64,000 nucleotides of DNA from Natronosalvus halobius (GCF_024138145.1 NZ_CP099997.1:2046001-2110000); one strand, 5' to 3'. Counted from the first letter of the stretch, positions 1-9,322 are shown. Numbers and translations are program-made. Notes: a model not told the origin generated them from the sequence alone.

Positions 1-192
1 CTGTCGACGGAACCGTCTGCCGGAGCGTGGGGACACACCGGCTGCGCAGTTCGGCGTCGGTGTCGGTCGACGGGAGTGGCGGCCCACGTGAACATGTACG
101 TTCGTTACTGAGACGAGTCTGATAGGCGTTTTCCTCCGCACAGTCCGTGGTAACACCCGACAGTGTACGCTCGACCGTCGTCGATCCGTTGC

Positions 193-597
193 TCAGAGCG
201 TGACCAGCCACCACGCCAGCCAGATCCCGCCTATCGAGGCGAGCAGATTCGACCCGGCCGCGATGGCTGCCGGGCGACGGTCGCCGCGCTCGAGCAACTG
301 AACGGTCTCCACCGAGAACGTCGAGAACGTCGTGAACGCGCCGCAGATTCCCGTCCCGACGAACTGGGCGGTCGCTGGTCCCGGATTGGCGAAGGTAACC
401 ACGCCCAGCAGGAAACTCCCCAGCACGTTGACCGCGAGGGTCGCGACCGGGAACGAGTCCCAGGAGAGGCGCTGGTACACCCAGTGACGAGCGAGTGCTC
501 CCACGGCACCACCGACGCCGACGAGGTGGGCTGGCTCGAGACCGTCCGCGAGTCGAGCCAGCTCGCTCGCGAACGAGAGCGAGAGGTCGGCGCTCAC
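193..597 (-). CDS. crcB: Fluoride channel subunit CrcB/FluC (first of a pair)
   Basis: A 134-aa membrane protein with the Fluc family signatures: GGAVGALARHW near residue 30, NVLGSFLLG in the second helix, and GAFTTFSTFSVE in the third. Fluc proteins are small four-helix fluoride channels that export toxic fluoride and work as dual-topology dimers. Here the start overlaps the stop of the upstream paralogue by 4 nt, so the two subunits are translationally coupled and probably form a heterodimer. This copy keeps the canonical TTFSTF motif, which the partner lacks. A fluoride riboswitch precedes the pair, which supports the function independently of the protein sequence. Confidence 0.95.
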   Translation of the reverse strand: MSADLSLSFASELARLADGLEPAHLVGVGGAVGALARHWVYQRLSWDSFPVATLAVNVLGSFLLGVVTFANPGPATAQFVGTGICGAFTTFSTFSVETVQLLERGDRRPAAIAAGSNLLASIGGIWLAWWLVTL

Positions 598-980
598 GAG
601 CGATCACCGCCCGTCGCTCGAGCCAGCGACCGTCCGACGAAGACGCCGGCGAAGCCGAGCGCGTAGTTGCCGACGACGACGGCGCCGAATAGCAGCGGCC
701 CATTGGCGGTCCCCGCTTGCAACGCGAAGCCGCTGTAGGTCGTCAGCGATGAGAGAAAGCCCGTCGTCAGAAAGATCCGGGTCGCCGGATCGATCCGTCC
801 CCGGTACTGGGCCTCGTAGACCAGGAAGCCGAGGACGGCACTCCCGACGACGTTGACGGTGAGGAGGGCGAGTTCTTCGGGAAGCGCGCCGAACGCGTAG
901 AATCGGAGGTTCGACCCGACGAAGCCGCCGATGGCGATCAGGGCGAGCGTCTCGAGTCGAGTGAGTGCGGTGTCGGACAT
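594..980 (-). CDS. crcB: Fluoride channel subunit CrcB/FluC (second of a pair)
   Basis: A 128-aa CrcB paralogue with four predicted helices and the signatures GGFVGSNLRFY, NVVGSAVLGFL and TTGFLSSLTTYSGF. The third motif differs from the usual TTFSTF, as expected when one member of a heterodimeric pair has diverged. It is the first gene of a two-gene operon, and the second crcB begins inside its stop codon. The start is the ATG immediately downstream of the fluoride aptamer, only about 5 nt from its 3-prime strand, so ligand binding could directly affect translation initiation. Confidence 0.95.
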   Translation of the reverse strand: MSDTALTRLETLALIAIGGFVGSNLRFYAFGALPEELALLTVNVVGSAVLGFLVYEAQYRGRIDPATRIFLTTGFLSSLTTYSGFALQAGTANGPLLFGAVVVGNYALGFAGVFVGRSLARATGGDRS

Positions 981-984
981 GCTG

Positions 985-1058
985 GCTGATCCAGGGACCG
1001 TCAGCCGACCGCCGTCGAGGTGGCGGTCGGCGGTTGGATCAGGCGGGCCCCATCGCCC
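985..1058 (-). ncRNA. Fluoride riboswitch (crcB motif)
   Basis: Read on the minus strand, the leader begins GGGCGATGGGGCCCGCC and, after a hairpin, continues GGCTGACGGTCCC. This matches the layout of the well-known Thermotoga petrophila aptamer (GGGCGAUG, then a purine-rich segment, GCCC, a hairpin, GGCUGAUGG and its pairing strand). The central hairpin is a perfect 10-bp stem (GCCGACCGCC with GGCGGTCGGC) and is longer than in bacterial examples. A separate 6-bp complement, TGATCC near the 5-prime part with GGATCA just before the crcB ATG, could serve as an expression platform. It sits directly upstream of two crcB genes. Confidence 0.88.
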
Positions 1059-1178
1059 AACTACGCCGTGATTTGGATGCGGGTCCTATGAGCGTGTCGA
1101 AACACGTGGATTCGAACGTATCGCGGCGTCCCGAACTCGAGTGACAACGTTGAAGGATAGACTCACTCTAAATCGGGT

Positions 1179-2084
1179 ATGAGCGAGGGCGTACACCGAC
1201 ACCGGCGCGACTTCCGGCGCGCAGCCTGGGTGAACGTCATCGGCAACGCCGCCAAAATCGCCGTCGAAGGGGCCGCAGGTCTCGCCTTTGGCAGTTTCTC
1301 GCTGCTCGCCGACGCCGCCCACTCCCTGGCCGACCTCGTCGCCAGCGTCGTCGTCCTCGTCTGGGGAACGAGCAGTTACGACGAACCCGACGACACCCAC
1401 CCCCACGGCCACGACCGAATCGAACCCCTGACGGCGCTGTTCGTCGGCGCGGTCATCGCCTTGCTCGGCCTCTCCCTGCTCAACCAGTCGGTTCGGGGCC
1501 TCCTCTATAGCACCGACGTCACCTTCAGTCCCCTCCTGCTCGGCGCGCTGGCGTTCGCGATCGTCGACATGTACCTCGTCTACCGGTACACCCAGGCGAT
1601 CAACCGCGAGATTGGCTCGACCGCGCTCGACGCCCTCGCGGTCGACTGCCTGAACGACATCTACACCTCCCTCGCGGCAGTGATCGGCGTCACCGGCGTC
1701 GTCTTCGGCGTTCCAGAACTCGACGCCGTCGCCGGCGGCCTCGTGAGCCTGATCGTCGTCTCTCAGGGCGTCTCCATCGCCCGCGAGAACGTCGATTACC
1801 TCGTCGGTGCCGCCCCCTCGAGCGAGAAGCGCGAGGCCATCTCCAGGACGCTCCGGGACCATCCGGGCGTGCAGGGAATTCACGACCTCACCGTCTACTA
1901 CGACGGGACGGTCCTCGAGGTCGAGGTCCACGTGGAGGTCGACGGCGAGATGCCCCTGCGGGACGCCCACGACCTCGAGACGGCGCTCGTGACGGCCCTG
2001 CGCGAACAGGACGACGTCGGGGACGCCCACGTCCATCTCGATCCCTCGGGGATCGGCGAGTGGAAGGATCACGTCGAGTCCTGA
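1179..2084 (+). CDS. Cation diffusion facilitator (CDF) family metal transporter
   Basis: A 301-aa membrane protein of the CDF family, which exchanges divalent metal ions for protons across the cytoplasmic membrane. Helix 2 carries LLADAAHSLADLV, giving an H-x3-D pair, and helix 5 carries DCLND, giving a D-x3-D pair. Between helices 2 and 3 there is a histidine-rich cytosolic loop (THPHGHDRIEP). The last ~90 residues form the usual soluble ferredoxin-like dimerisation domain (GVQGIHDLTVYYDG onward), ending in HVHLDP. Which metal is carried (Zn, Mn, Fe or Co) cannot be decided from these residues. The gene is divergent from the riboswitch-crcB operon and stands alone. Confidence 0.93.
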   Translation: MSEGVHRHRRDFRRAAWVNVIGNAAKIAVEGAAGLAFGSFSLLADAAHSLADLVASVVVLVWGTSSYDEPDDTHPHGHDRIEPLTALFVGAVIALLGLSLLNQSVRGLLYSTDVTFSPLLLGALAFAIVDMYLVYRYTQAINREIGSTALDALAVDCLNDIYTSLAAVIGVTGVVFGVPELDAVAGGLVSLIVVSQGVSIARENVDYLVGAAPSSEKREAISRTLRDHPGVQGIHDLTVYYDGTVLEVEVHVEVDGEMPLRDAHDLETALVTALREQDDVGDAHVHLDPSGIGEWKDHVES

Positions 2085-2184
2085 CCGGGCTCGCCTCCGG
2101 AACCTGGCCCGCAACCGCGAATCTCTTTCGTCCCCTCTCGAGGGAAGCGAGAACGAGGAGGACGATTTTCGAACGCATCGTTAC

Positions 2185-2201
2185 ACTATAGAAAGTATAG
2201 T
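2185..2201. promoter_or_regulatory. Palindromic TATAGAAAGTATAG motif upstream of the M24 gene
   Basis: ACTATA-GAAAG-TATAGT is an inverted repeat with a 5-nt centre, lying 60 nt before the start of the M24-family gene. The same core recurs at 21952-21968 and 31748-31764. This copy and the 31748 copy also share a TATAGTAATTCC flank in the direction of the downstream gene. I infer an operator or promoter element. Confidence 0.45.
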
Positions 2202-2260
2202 AATTCCCACGCCGTCCGCGTGTCGATAGGTTTCTTAGGGATCGTTCGTGACCTACGAGT

Positions 2261-3529
2261 ATGTACCAGCGGGACTTCATGGAGGGAACGCGCGGGACCC
2301 AGGCCGTCGACTGGGAGGAGCGCATCGACGTCAAGCGGATGCGCCGCGAGCGAAAGGAGCGCGCCCTCGAGCGCCTCCAGGAGACCGAACTCGGCGCCAT
2401 GCTCCTCGTCTCGGACCCGAACATCCGCTACGTCACCGGCCTGGCGATGACCGGCGGCAGCGGAGCCGACCACTACACAGTCCTCACCGAGGAAGGCGAC
2501 GTGATCCACTGGGACACCGCCGACCACGCGAGCAACCAGCGCTTCAACTGCCCGTGGCTCCAGGACATCCGGTACGCCTGCCCTGGACTCGGCAACGTCC
2601 CCCGCGCCTCCGGGCGGGACTCCGCACGTGACTTCCTCAAGGCAAAGATGGCCGACACCGTGGCGACGGCTCTCGAGGAGTACGGCGTCGACGACGAGGT
2701 TCTGGGCATCGACGTCGGAAACGCCGGCCTGGTAAGCGCCTTCGAGGACCGCGGAATCGAGGTCGACACCGGGACCGTCCCATCGGTGATGGAGGACGCC
2801 CGCAAGGTCAAGACCCGCGACGAGATCGAGTGTCTCCGCCAGGTCGCGGCCATCTGCGAGGCCGGATTCCAGCGGATCACCGAGACCGCCCGTCCAGGAG
2901 CCAGCGAGACCGACCTCTGGGGGGCCGCCGCGGAGGAACTCTGGAAGCAGGGGGCGTTCGTCGGCGGCGGCTACGTCACCTCCGGGCCGAACACCTGGCC
3001 GAAACACCAGGCGAACACCACCGATCGGATGATCCGGCCCGGCGACCTCGTCTACGCCGACTTCTACAACATCGGCTACCTGGGCTACCGCTCGTGTTAC
3101 TACCGCACCTTCAGCATGGGCGAGCCGACCCAGGCCCAAAAAGACGCCTACGAGATCGCCCGCGATAACCTCTACGACGTGCTTGAGCGCATCGAACCCG
3201 GTGCGACGACCGACGAGATCTGCAAGGGCTTCCCAGACATGGAAGGCGAGCATGCCGACTTCTACGACGCGGACGAACACTGGCAGATGACGACCAACCA
3301 CTGGGGCCACGGTCTCGGGCTTCAGCTGTACGAGGTGCCCCTGATCTGGCGGGGGCTCTCCTCCGAGCACCCCATCGAGATCGAGGAGGGGATGACGATG
3401 GCCGTCGAGACCCAGGAGCCCGCGGAGAACCAGGGCGTGCGCGTCGAGGAGATGGTCGTCGTCCGCGAGAACGGCGTCGAAATCCTGAGCCGGTGGCCAG
3501 TCGAGGAGATCACGCGAATCGACTACTGA
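2261..3529 (+). CDS. M24-family (creatinase/prolidase fold) metallohydrolase with altered metal ligands
   Basis: A 422-aa protein with an N-terminal creatinase-type domain (LLVSDPNIRYVTGL near residue 50) and a C-terminal pita-bread domain. The metal-site signatures are partly present: VYADF supplies the first aspartate, GHGLGLQLYEVP the histidine, and AVETQEP and VRVEEM the two glutamates. The second aspartate, normally in an SD-x-TRTF motif, is replaced by cysteine (SCYYRTF), and the usual HE-P is YE-P. It may therefore not be a standard aminopeptidase. M24 relatives include DMSP lyase DddP and creatinase. The N-terminal extension and the DPNIRYVTG motif are reminiscent of that group, but substrate cannot be assigned. 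Confidence 0.85.
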   Translation: MYQRDFMEGTRGTQAVDWEERIDVKRMRRERKERALERLQETELGAMLLVSDPNIRYVTGLAMTGGSGADHYTVLTEEGDVIHWDTADHASNQRFNCPWLQDIRYACPGLGNVPRASGRDSARDFLKAKMADTVATALEEYGVDDEVLGIDVGNAGLVSAFEDRGIEVDTGTVPSVMEDARKVKTRDEIECLRQVAAICEAGFQRITETARPGASETDLWGAAAEELWKQGAFVGGGYVTSGPNTWPKHQANTTDRMIRPGDLVYADFYNIGYLGYRSCYYRTFSMGEPTQAQKDAYEIARDNLYDVLERIEPGATTDEICKGFPDMEGEHADFYDADEHWQMTTNHWGHGLGLQLYEVPLIWRGLSSEHPIEIEEGMTMAVETQEPAENQGVRVEEMVVVRENGVEILSRWPVEEITRIDY

Positions 3530-3639
3530 GCGCTCTGTTCGAGGGTGTTTTCGGGGGCCGAGACGGCGTGAGGCGAAAGTGGCGAACCCGTGAACGGGAT
3601 CCGCCCGAGTTTTTTCACGATACCGATCGTACCGCGAGT

Positions 3640-4146
3640 ATGGACTTCGACGTCATCCAGGGCGACATCGCGGTCCAGTCCGCCGACGCCCTCGTCAACG
3701 CTGCCGGAACCAGCCTCCGGATGGGGTCGGGCGTCGCCGGCGCACTTCGGCGCGGGGCCGGCCCGGAGATCAACGAGGAGGCGATGGCGAACGGACCGGT
3801 CGACCTCGGCGAAGTCGCCGTCACGGACGCCTACGACCTCGAGGCCGAGTACGTCGTCCACGCGGCGGCGATGCCCCACTACGGCGACGGGAAGGCCACT
3901 GAAGAGAGCATCCGCGACGCCACCCGGAACGCCCTCGAGCGCGCCGACGACCTGGGCTGTCAGTCGCTCGTGATCCCGGCCCTCGGCTGTGGCGTCGCCG
4001 GCTTCGACCTCGCCGAGGGCGCCGAGATCATCGCTCGAGAGCTTCAGGCCTACGAACCAAGCACGCTGGAGGACGTGCGATTCATCGCCTACGACGAGCG
4101 GGAGTTCGAGACGGTTCGACGTGCCGTACGAAGACGTCAAGATTGA
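3640..4146 (+). CDS. Macro-domain protein, probable ADP-ribosyl/O-acetyl-ADP-ribose hydrolase
   Basis: A 168-aa single macro domain. It starts with the characteristic FDVIQGDIAVQSADALVNAA, in which the asparagine of VNAA is in the ADP-ribose pocket. The phosphate-binding glycine segment follows (GSGVAGALRRGAG), and later VIPALGCGVAGF. MacroD-type enzymes remove ADP-ribose from proteins or deacetylate O-acetyl-ADP-ribose. The start is the ATG at 3640, because the reading frame upstream has no family similarity. It is separated from the M24 gene by ~110 bp and probably has its own promoter. Confidence 0.92.
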   Translation: MDFDVIQGDIAVQSADALVNAAGTSLRMGSGVAGALRRGAGPEINEEAMANGPVDLGEVAVTDAYDLEAEYVVHAAAMPHYGDGKATEESIRDATRNALERADDLGCQSLVIPALGCGVAGFDLAEGAEIIARELQAYEPSTLEDVRFIAYDEREFETVRRAVRRRQD

Positions 4147-4224
4147 ACTGGAGCCAGCGATTTCGTGACTGAACTGGAGCTAACGACTCCGGGACTGGTC
4201 CGGAGTCAGCGACGACGATCTCAA

Positions 4225-4677
4225 CTAATCGTGAATCGCTCGTTCGTCGAGCCAGCGGTACGTCTCCCCCTCGAGCGGGAGGTGGCCCGCGACGAACGCG
4301 CCGCTCTGCGGATTGGGTTCGATGCGGTCCCGGTCGACCCGCCGGGTGATGCCGACGTCGTCGACCAGCCACCCGTAGTAGGCGCCGGCGTCGTCGGTGA
4401 CGCCGAACACGAGGAGCATGGGATCGCTCGAGCGATCGATCGACGCCGTCGGTGCCGTGAACACGCGAGCGAGGTCGACGACTCGGATCCGCTCGCCACC
4501 GACGTCGATTTCGCCCGCGTTCCAGGGATCCTCAGCGGCGTCGACGACGCCGGTGTCACCGACGCCCAGCACCGACGAGACTCGATCGGATTCGACGCAG
4601 TAGCCGTCCGACTGCAGTTCGAACGTCAGCATCGAGACGCGGTCGGTTGACTCGCTCGAACTACCAGTCTCCGTCAT
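4225..4677 (-). CDS. CheW-domain chemotaxis-like protein
   Basis: A 150-aa protein with a CheW-like fold: an N-terminal strand segment (VSMLTFELQSDGYCVESDRVSSVLG), a central GEIDVGGERIRVVDLARVF segment matching the family's G-x-I-x(3)G-x(2)I-x-V-x-D-L core, then FGVTDDAGAYYGWLVDDVG. CheW couples chemoreceptors to the CheA kinase. It lies 100 nt downstream of a response-regulator gene on the same strand, so the pair may be functionally linked, though no cheA or receptor gene is adjacent. It is more divergent than a housekeeping CheW and may be an accessory copy. Confidence 0.8.
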   Translation of the reverse strand: MTETGSSSESTDRVSMLTFELQSDGYCVESDRVSSVLGVGDTGVVDAAEDPWNAGEIDVGGERIRVVDLARVFTAPTASIDRSSDPMLLVFGVTDDAGAYYGWLVDDVGITRRVDRDRIEPNPQSGAFVAGHLPLEGETYRWLDERAIHD

Positions 4678-4741
4678 TCAGTTCAGACGGAAACGTCGGT
4701 AGAAAATAACTGTTGCGACAACCCATCGGGTCGCATTCGCC

Positions 4742-4773
<32 letters not shown>

Positions 4774-4777
4774 CCCG

Positions 4778-5362
4778 CTACTCGGTCGCAACCGGCGTTC
4801 TGGAGATGTCTTCACAGAGGCGGCGATAGACGTCCCGCTCCAGCAATTCCATCATGGTGTCGTCGACGGTCGCCCGCAATACCGCCAGGCGGTCCTCGAG
4901 AACGGCGTACTCCTGGCTGGCCCGTCGCTCGGCGACCGTTTTCTGGCCGTCCAGGAGTGCCTTCTTCGACGCGAGTGCGAAGAATTTCTGGAGTTGGTCG
5001 TCGTAGCTCGAGCGCAACAGCAACTGGTCGATCAGCGAGGTGAGCTCGGCCTTCGAGACCGGTTTGACGAGGTAGTCGTCGAATCCCAGGCCGATGATGT
5101 CGAAGTCCGGTTCGACTGCCGTCACCATGGCTACGCGACAGTCGAGGTCGCGTTGCCGGATGGTCTCGAGGACGGTGTCGCCCGGAAGACCCGGCATTCG
5201 GCGGTCGAGAAGCACGATATCGACCGTTTCGTCGATGGCATCGAGGGCGTCCGTGCCGTCGTAAGCAGTCTCGACGGACACCTCGTCCTCGAGCCAGGCG
5301 CTGTAGAGCGTCGCCAGGTCGGGTTCGTCTTCGACGATCAGGACGTGGGGTTCGGTTGGCAT
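4778..5362 (-). CDS. Response regulator with HalX domain
   Basis: A 194-aa protein. Residues 1-~120 form a receiver domain, with the acidic pocket in VEDEPD, the phospho-acceptor aspartate in IVLLDRRMPG and the conserved lysine in DDYLVKPVS. Residues ~130-185 match the HalX domain, an alpha-helical haloarchaeal output module of unknown effect (FFALASKKALLDGQKT onward). It is presumably phosphorylated by a histidine kinase encoded elsewhere. The cheW-like gene follows on the same strand. Confidence 0.93.
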   Translation of the reverse strand: MPTEPHVLIVEDEPDLATLYSAWLEDEVSVETAYDGTDALDAIDETVDIVLLDRRMPGLPGDTVLETIRQRDLDCRVAMVTAVEPDFDIIGLGFDDYLVKPVSKAELTSLIDQLLLRSSYDDQLQKFFALASKKALLDGQKTVAERRASQEYAVLEDRLAVLRATVDDTMMELLERDVYRRLCEDISRTPVATE

Positions 5363-5496
5363 CGGGATAGTCTCCAGTATCGGCTGACAATCGACAAACT
5401 TCTCACGGAGCTATATGAATATATCGGGCGATTGAACCTGGAAAACGCCCCTGAACTGAATAAACGGTTCGAACGCAGCCGAAACCGGCCGGGTCG

Positions 5497-7695
5497 CTAC
5501 TCGAGTTCCGTCTCCAACACAGTACGAAGAGCGGCGATGCCGGCCGCCGTTCGATCCAGGACGGTCGTCTCGTTTCCGTCCTCCGTCGCGACCGTAATCG
5601 ACAGCGTCCCGTCCGCCGTCGGCGAGCCGAGTTCGACGACGGGCGCGACGCCATCGAACGCCTCGACCACGGCATCGGGGTCGGTCGTCTGGACCACTGC
5701 CCGTCCGGGGAGTTCGTGAAACAGGCCCGCCGCCAGGTCGTCGGTCGGCAGCGCCACCTCGAGGCCGACGTCCGCGGTCACCATCTCCGCGAGTGTCACC
5801 GCCAGACCGCCGTGGCTCACGTCGTGGGTCGCGAGCGTCGAGTCGGCGTTCGCGACGGTAGCGAGCGTCTCGAGCCGTTCTGTAGGCGACTCGGGGAGGT
5901 CGGGGAACTGATCGCTCCCGCCGAACTGCGCCAGGAGTTCGGAGCCGCCGAGGGCGAAGGAATCGCGCTCGAGGGCGTCGTCGCCGACCAGGAGAAGCGA
6001 CGACTCCTCGGAACGCGCCCCGAGGCCCGGCGCGTCGTAGCCCGCCTTCGTGCCGACCATCGCGATCGTTGGCGTCGGTGGGATGGGGCCGCTCACCGAG
6101 TCGTTGTACAGGGAGACGTTGCCGCCGACGACCGGTACCGAGAGGTCGGCACACATCTCCGCCAGGCCGTCGACGATGGCCTTGAACCCGCCGTAGACGT
6201 CGGCCTTCTCGGGGTTGCCGCCGTTGAGACAGTCCACCGCGGCGAGCGGCGTCGCGCCCTTGACGGCGAGGTTGGTCGCGTTCTCGAGGGCGACCGCGCG
6301 CGCTCCGTTTCTCGGGTTCGCACTCGTCCAGTTCGGAGCAGCGCCTGCGGAGATGGCCAGTCCAGTTCCGGTTCCCGCGTCGATTCCGGTATCGGTCTCT
6401 CGAACGGCGACGATCGCCGCGTCGTCACCCGGCGGAACGCTCGTCCGGATCCCCACCTCGTGGTCGTACTGGCGGTAGACCCACCGTTTAGAGGCGGTGT
6501 TGGGCGAGCCGACGACGGCATCGAAGGCGTCCTCGAGGTCGGTGTCAGGGAGATCGGTCTCGGGTTCGGTCGGCTCCTCCCACGGTAGGTCGTTCATCGG
6601 CGCTCCGTCCCCGAGGAACTTGGCGTCGACGTCGACGACGGTCTCTCCGTCGAAGGTACAGACGTAGTTGCCGGCCGTGATATCGCCGATGACCGAACAG
6701 CCCAGGTCGAAGCGTTCGGCGATCTCGCGAACCCGCTCGACGTTCTCGGGGGCGACCTCGTAGCACATTCGCTCCTGGGACTCTGCGAGCAGGATCTCGA
6801 GTGCGGTCATGTTCGGCTCGCGCTGGTGGACCGTCTCGAGGTCGATTTCGGCGCCGAGGCCGCCCTTGGCGACGAGTTCGCTCGAGGCCCCGCCCAATCC
6901 AGCGGCGCCGAGGTCGCGGGCCGATTCGAGCAACCCCTCGTCGATCATGACCTCGTTGGCCTCGATCAGCAGTTTCTCGGCGTATGGATCGCCGACCTGG
7001 ACCGCGGGACGGTCCTCCGTTTCGGCGTCCTCAGCCAGGTCCTCGCTCGCGAAACTCGCGCCGCCGAGGCCGTCGCGGCCGGTGGCGTTGCCCACGAGCA
7101 CGAGTTTGTTCCCCGGCTCCTGGGCGATGGCCGTCACGAGGCGGTCCTCGGTGAGGAGGCCGACGCAGGCGACGTTCACCAGCGGGTTCCCCTCGTAGTC
7201 GGGGTGGAAGTCGACGCTGCCGCCGACGGTGGGGACGCCGATACAGTTGCCGTAGTGGCTGATCCCTTCGACGACGCCCTCGAGGAGGTACCGGGAGTGT
7301 TCGTTCTCGAACGGGCCGAAGTAGAGGCTGTCGGTGAGCGCGATTGGGTAGGCGCCCATCGAGAGGGTATCCCGGACGATGCCGCCAACGCCCGTGGCGG
7401 CGCCGTCGAAGGGGTCGACGTAGGAGGGGTGATTGTGGCTCTCGATACCGAGGGTGATGTAGACGTCCTGCTCTCCATTTCTCCCGCCAGAGGGCAGCGC
7501 GACGACCGCCGCGTCGTCGCCCGGCCCCACGACGACCTGCTCGCCCTCGCTCTCGAACGCCGACAGTAGCGGTCTCGAGGATCGGTAGGCGCAGTGTTCG
7601 CTCCAGAGGTTCTCGAACAGCGCCGCCTCCGCTGGGGTTGGCTCTCGGCCCAGTTCGGCGACGATCAGTTCGTGGTCCGAATCGGCTTCGCTCAT
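5497..7695 (-). CDS. purL: Phosphoribosylformylglycinamidine synthase subunit PurL
   Basis: A 732-aa small-type PurL, the expected length for archaea. It catalyses the ATP-dependent conversion of FGAR to FGAM in purine synthesis, with PurQ and PurS supplying ammonia. Seen directly are the N-terminal [13 protein letters not shown] motif, the ATP/Mg site segment ESHNHPS, the glycine-rich [16 protein letters not shown], and two AIRS-type halves, the second beginning near residue 400 with the internal repeat [12 protein letters not shown]. The gene is monocistronic in this window, with a convergent-to-divergent setting between a HalX regulator and a small frameshifted gene. Confidence 0.97.
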   Translation of the reverse strand: MSEADSDHELIVAELGREPTPAEAALFENLWSEHCAYRSSRPLLSAFESEGEQVVVGPGDDAAVVALPSGGRNGEQDVYITLGIESHNHPSYVDPFDGAATGVGGIVRDTLSMGAYPIALTDSLYFGPFENEHSRYLLEGVVEGISHYGNCIGVPTVGGSVDFHPDYEGNPLVNVACVGLLTEDRLVTAIAQEPGNKLVLVGNATGRDGLGGASFASEDLAEDAETEDRPAVQVGDPYAEKLLIEANEVMIDEGLLESARDLGAAGLGGASSELVAKGGLGAEIDLETVHQREPNMTALEILLAESQERMCYEVAPENVERVREIAERFDLGCSVIGDITAGNYVCTFDGETVVDVDAKFLGDGAPMNDLPWEEPTEPETDLPDTDLEDAFDAVVGSPNTASKRWVYRQYDHEVGIRTSVPPGDDAAIVAVRETDTGIDAGTGTGLAISAGAAPNWTSANPRNGARAVALENATNLAVKGATPLAAVDCLNGGNPEKADVYGGFKAIVDGLAEMCADLSVPVVGGNVSLYNDSVSGPIPPTPTIAMVGTKAGYDAPGLGARSEESSLLLVGDDALERDSFALGGSELLAQFGGSDQFPDLPESPTERLETLATVANADSTLATHDVSHGGLAVTLAEMVTADVGLEVALPTDDLAAGLFHELPGRAVVQTTDPDAVVEAFDGVAPVVELGSPTADGTLSITVATEDGNETTVLDRTAAGIAALRTVLETELE

Positions 7696-7835
7696 TCACC
7701 TAGGTGGTGAAAGTCGGACAGTAAAGGGGTTTCCATATCCACGTTCGTGCATCATATCGAATCGTTCGATTTTTTATTCTCCCACAACTGGTTAGAATCA
7801 GTATACTTTTGCCGGGTCGTCCTGGAGTCCCTCGT

Positions 7836-8047
7836 ATGAGCACCTCCAATACCCAGCAGGCGAACCCGTTCGAGAATCCGATGGTCCGCTACGCGCTTGG
7901 CCTCTCCGGGGCGGCGATCATCGCCTCGTCGCCATCGTCTACCTCGAGGGCTTCGTTCGCTACCTCGCGCTGGGACTCGCGGTCCTCGACGCCGTCCTGA
8001 TGCCGAAGTTCCTCGAGTACGCGCTCGAGGCGGAGGAGACTGCCTGA
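7836..8047 (+). pseudogene. Small membrane-protein gene with a single-base frameshift
   Basis: The frame from ATG 7836 reads a plausible N-terminus (MSTSNTQQANPFENPMVRYA, then LGLSGAAIIA). It then turns into a serine/arginine-rich shadow sequence around 7925. Shifting the frame there restores a hydrophobic helix and acidic tail (LVAIVYLEGFVRYLALG, LDAVLMPKFLEYALEAEE) that ends at 8047. One missing C in the GCCTCGTC segment explains everything. The repaired product is 70 aa with two membrane helices, a type common in haloarchaea. It is either a real inactivating mutation or a sequencing error in a GC-rich run. Confidence 0.75.
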
Positions 8048-8095
8048 ACGACGGGTGTCCGACGGTTTTTGTACGAGAGCGCCGAATGCGATGGC

Positions 8096-9322
8096 ATGAA
8101 AACCATCAAGGACAGCGTTCACGACCACATCGTGGTCGACGGCGTGGCGCGGGACCTCCTCGACACCCCCGCCGTCCAGCGTCTGCGGAACATCACCCAA
8201 CTCGGCACCGTCTCGCTCGTCTACCCCTCCGCGAACCACACCCGCTTCGAGCACAGCCTCGGCGTCTACCACCTCGCCTGCGAGGCCCTCGAGCACCTCG
8301 GCATCGAGGGTCGCGAGGCCGAGCGCGTCCAGGCCGCCGCAATCCTCCACGACGTCGGTCACGGCCCGTTCAGCCACAACCTCGAGGAGCTGACCCACCG
8401 AAAGACCGGCCGGTACCACGACGACGTCCACGACCTGCTGGCCGCGGGCGAGATTGGCGACGTCCTCCGCGAGCACGACCTCGAGCCCGACGCCGTCGCG
8501 GACCTGGTCGCCGGAAACGGCCGCTTCGGGCAGATCGTCTCCGGGGAACTGGACGTCGACCGGATGGACTACCTCGTGCGCGACGCCCACCACACGGGGG
8601 TTCCCTACGGGACGATCGACCACGGACGGCTGGTTCGCGAGCTTCGCTTCGCCGATGGCGAACTCGTCCTCGCGGCGGGGAACGTCCAGACCGCCGAGAG
8701 CCTCCTGGTCGCTCGCGCGCTGATGAATCCGACCGTCTACAGCCACAGCGTCGCCCGCATCAGCAAGGCGATGCTCCGTCGCGCGGGCGAACAGTTGCTC
8801 GAGGCCGAGGAAACGGACGCCCACACCCTCCAGCGGATGGACGACCACGACCTGATCGTCGCGTTGCGCTCGAGCAGGGCGACCGAAGAATTTTCCCGGC
8901 GCCTCGACCACCGTGACCTGTACAAACGAGCCGTCTGGGCCGAGATCGACGACGTCCCGGGCGGAATCATCGAGGCTGACCACGAGGCGATTCGAGAGTT
9001 CGAGCGCGAGATCGCCGACCTGGCGAACGTCGACCCGGAGACGGTTATCATTGACGTCCCGTCTCGCCCGTCGATGAAGGAGTCCACGACGCGCGTCCTG
9101 GTCAACGGCGACGTCCGCCAGCTGGGTCGTCAGTCCCCGCTCGTGGACGCGCTCCGTGCCGCTCAGTACTCCCAGTGGCGACTCGGCGTCTACTCGCCCG
9201 ACGAGATGCGCGAACCCGTCGGTCGGGCCGCCGTCGACGTGCTAGGCCTCGACATCGACGGCCCGCTGGTCACCGAAGTGCGCGACGGACTGTACGCCAC
9301 GCTCGATCAGTTCGTGGAGTGA
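8096..9322 (+). CDS. HD-domain phosphohydrolase (dNTPase/SAMHD1-like)
   Basis: A 408-aa HD-superfamily protein. The metal-binding histidines are in TRFEHSLGVYHLA and the HD pair in ILHDVGHGPFSH. Further family positions are GELDVDRMDYLVRDA and the HTGVPYG segment that follows. This arrangement is typical of archaeal relatives of dGTPase and SAMHD1, which hydrolyse dNTPs or nucleotides. The start at 8096 is chosen because MKTIKDSVHDHI is the usual N-terminus and the upstream codons show no similarity. It begins 48 bp after the frameshifted small gene. Confidence 0.92.
   Translation: MKTIKDSVHDHIVVDGVARDLLDTPAVQRLRNITQLGTVSLVYPSANHTRFEHSLGVYHLACEALEHLGIEGREAERVQAAAILHDVGHGPFSHNLEELTHRKTGRYHDDVHDLLAAGEIGDVLREHDLEPDAVADLVAGNGRFGQIVSGELDVDRMDYLVRDAHHTGVPYGTIDHGRLVRELRFADGELVLAAGNVQTAESLLVARALMNPTVYSHSVARISKAMLRRAGEQLLEAEETDAHTLQRMDDHDLIVALRSSRATEEFSRRLDHRDLYKRAVWAEIDDVPGGIIEADHEAIREFEREIADLANVDPETVIIDVPSRPSMKESTTRVLVNGDVRQLGRQSPLVDALRAAQYSQWRLGVYSPDEMREPVGRAAVDVLGLDIDGPLVTEVRDGLYATLDQFVE

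Noticed and set aside
1-192. Possible gene tail at the left edge
   Set aside because: No frame with convincing protein-like sequence; I see nothing supportable here.
1086-2114. Long minus-strand frame opposite the CDF transporter
   Set aside because: It mirrors the codon pattern of the transporter and contains no family motif; a GC-rich artefact.
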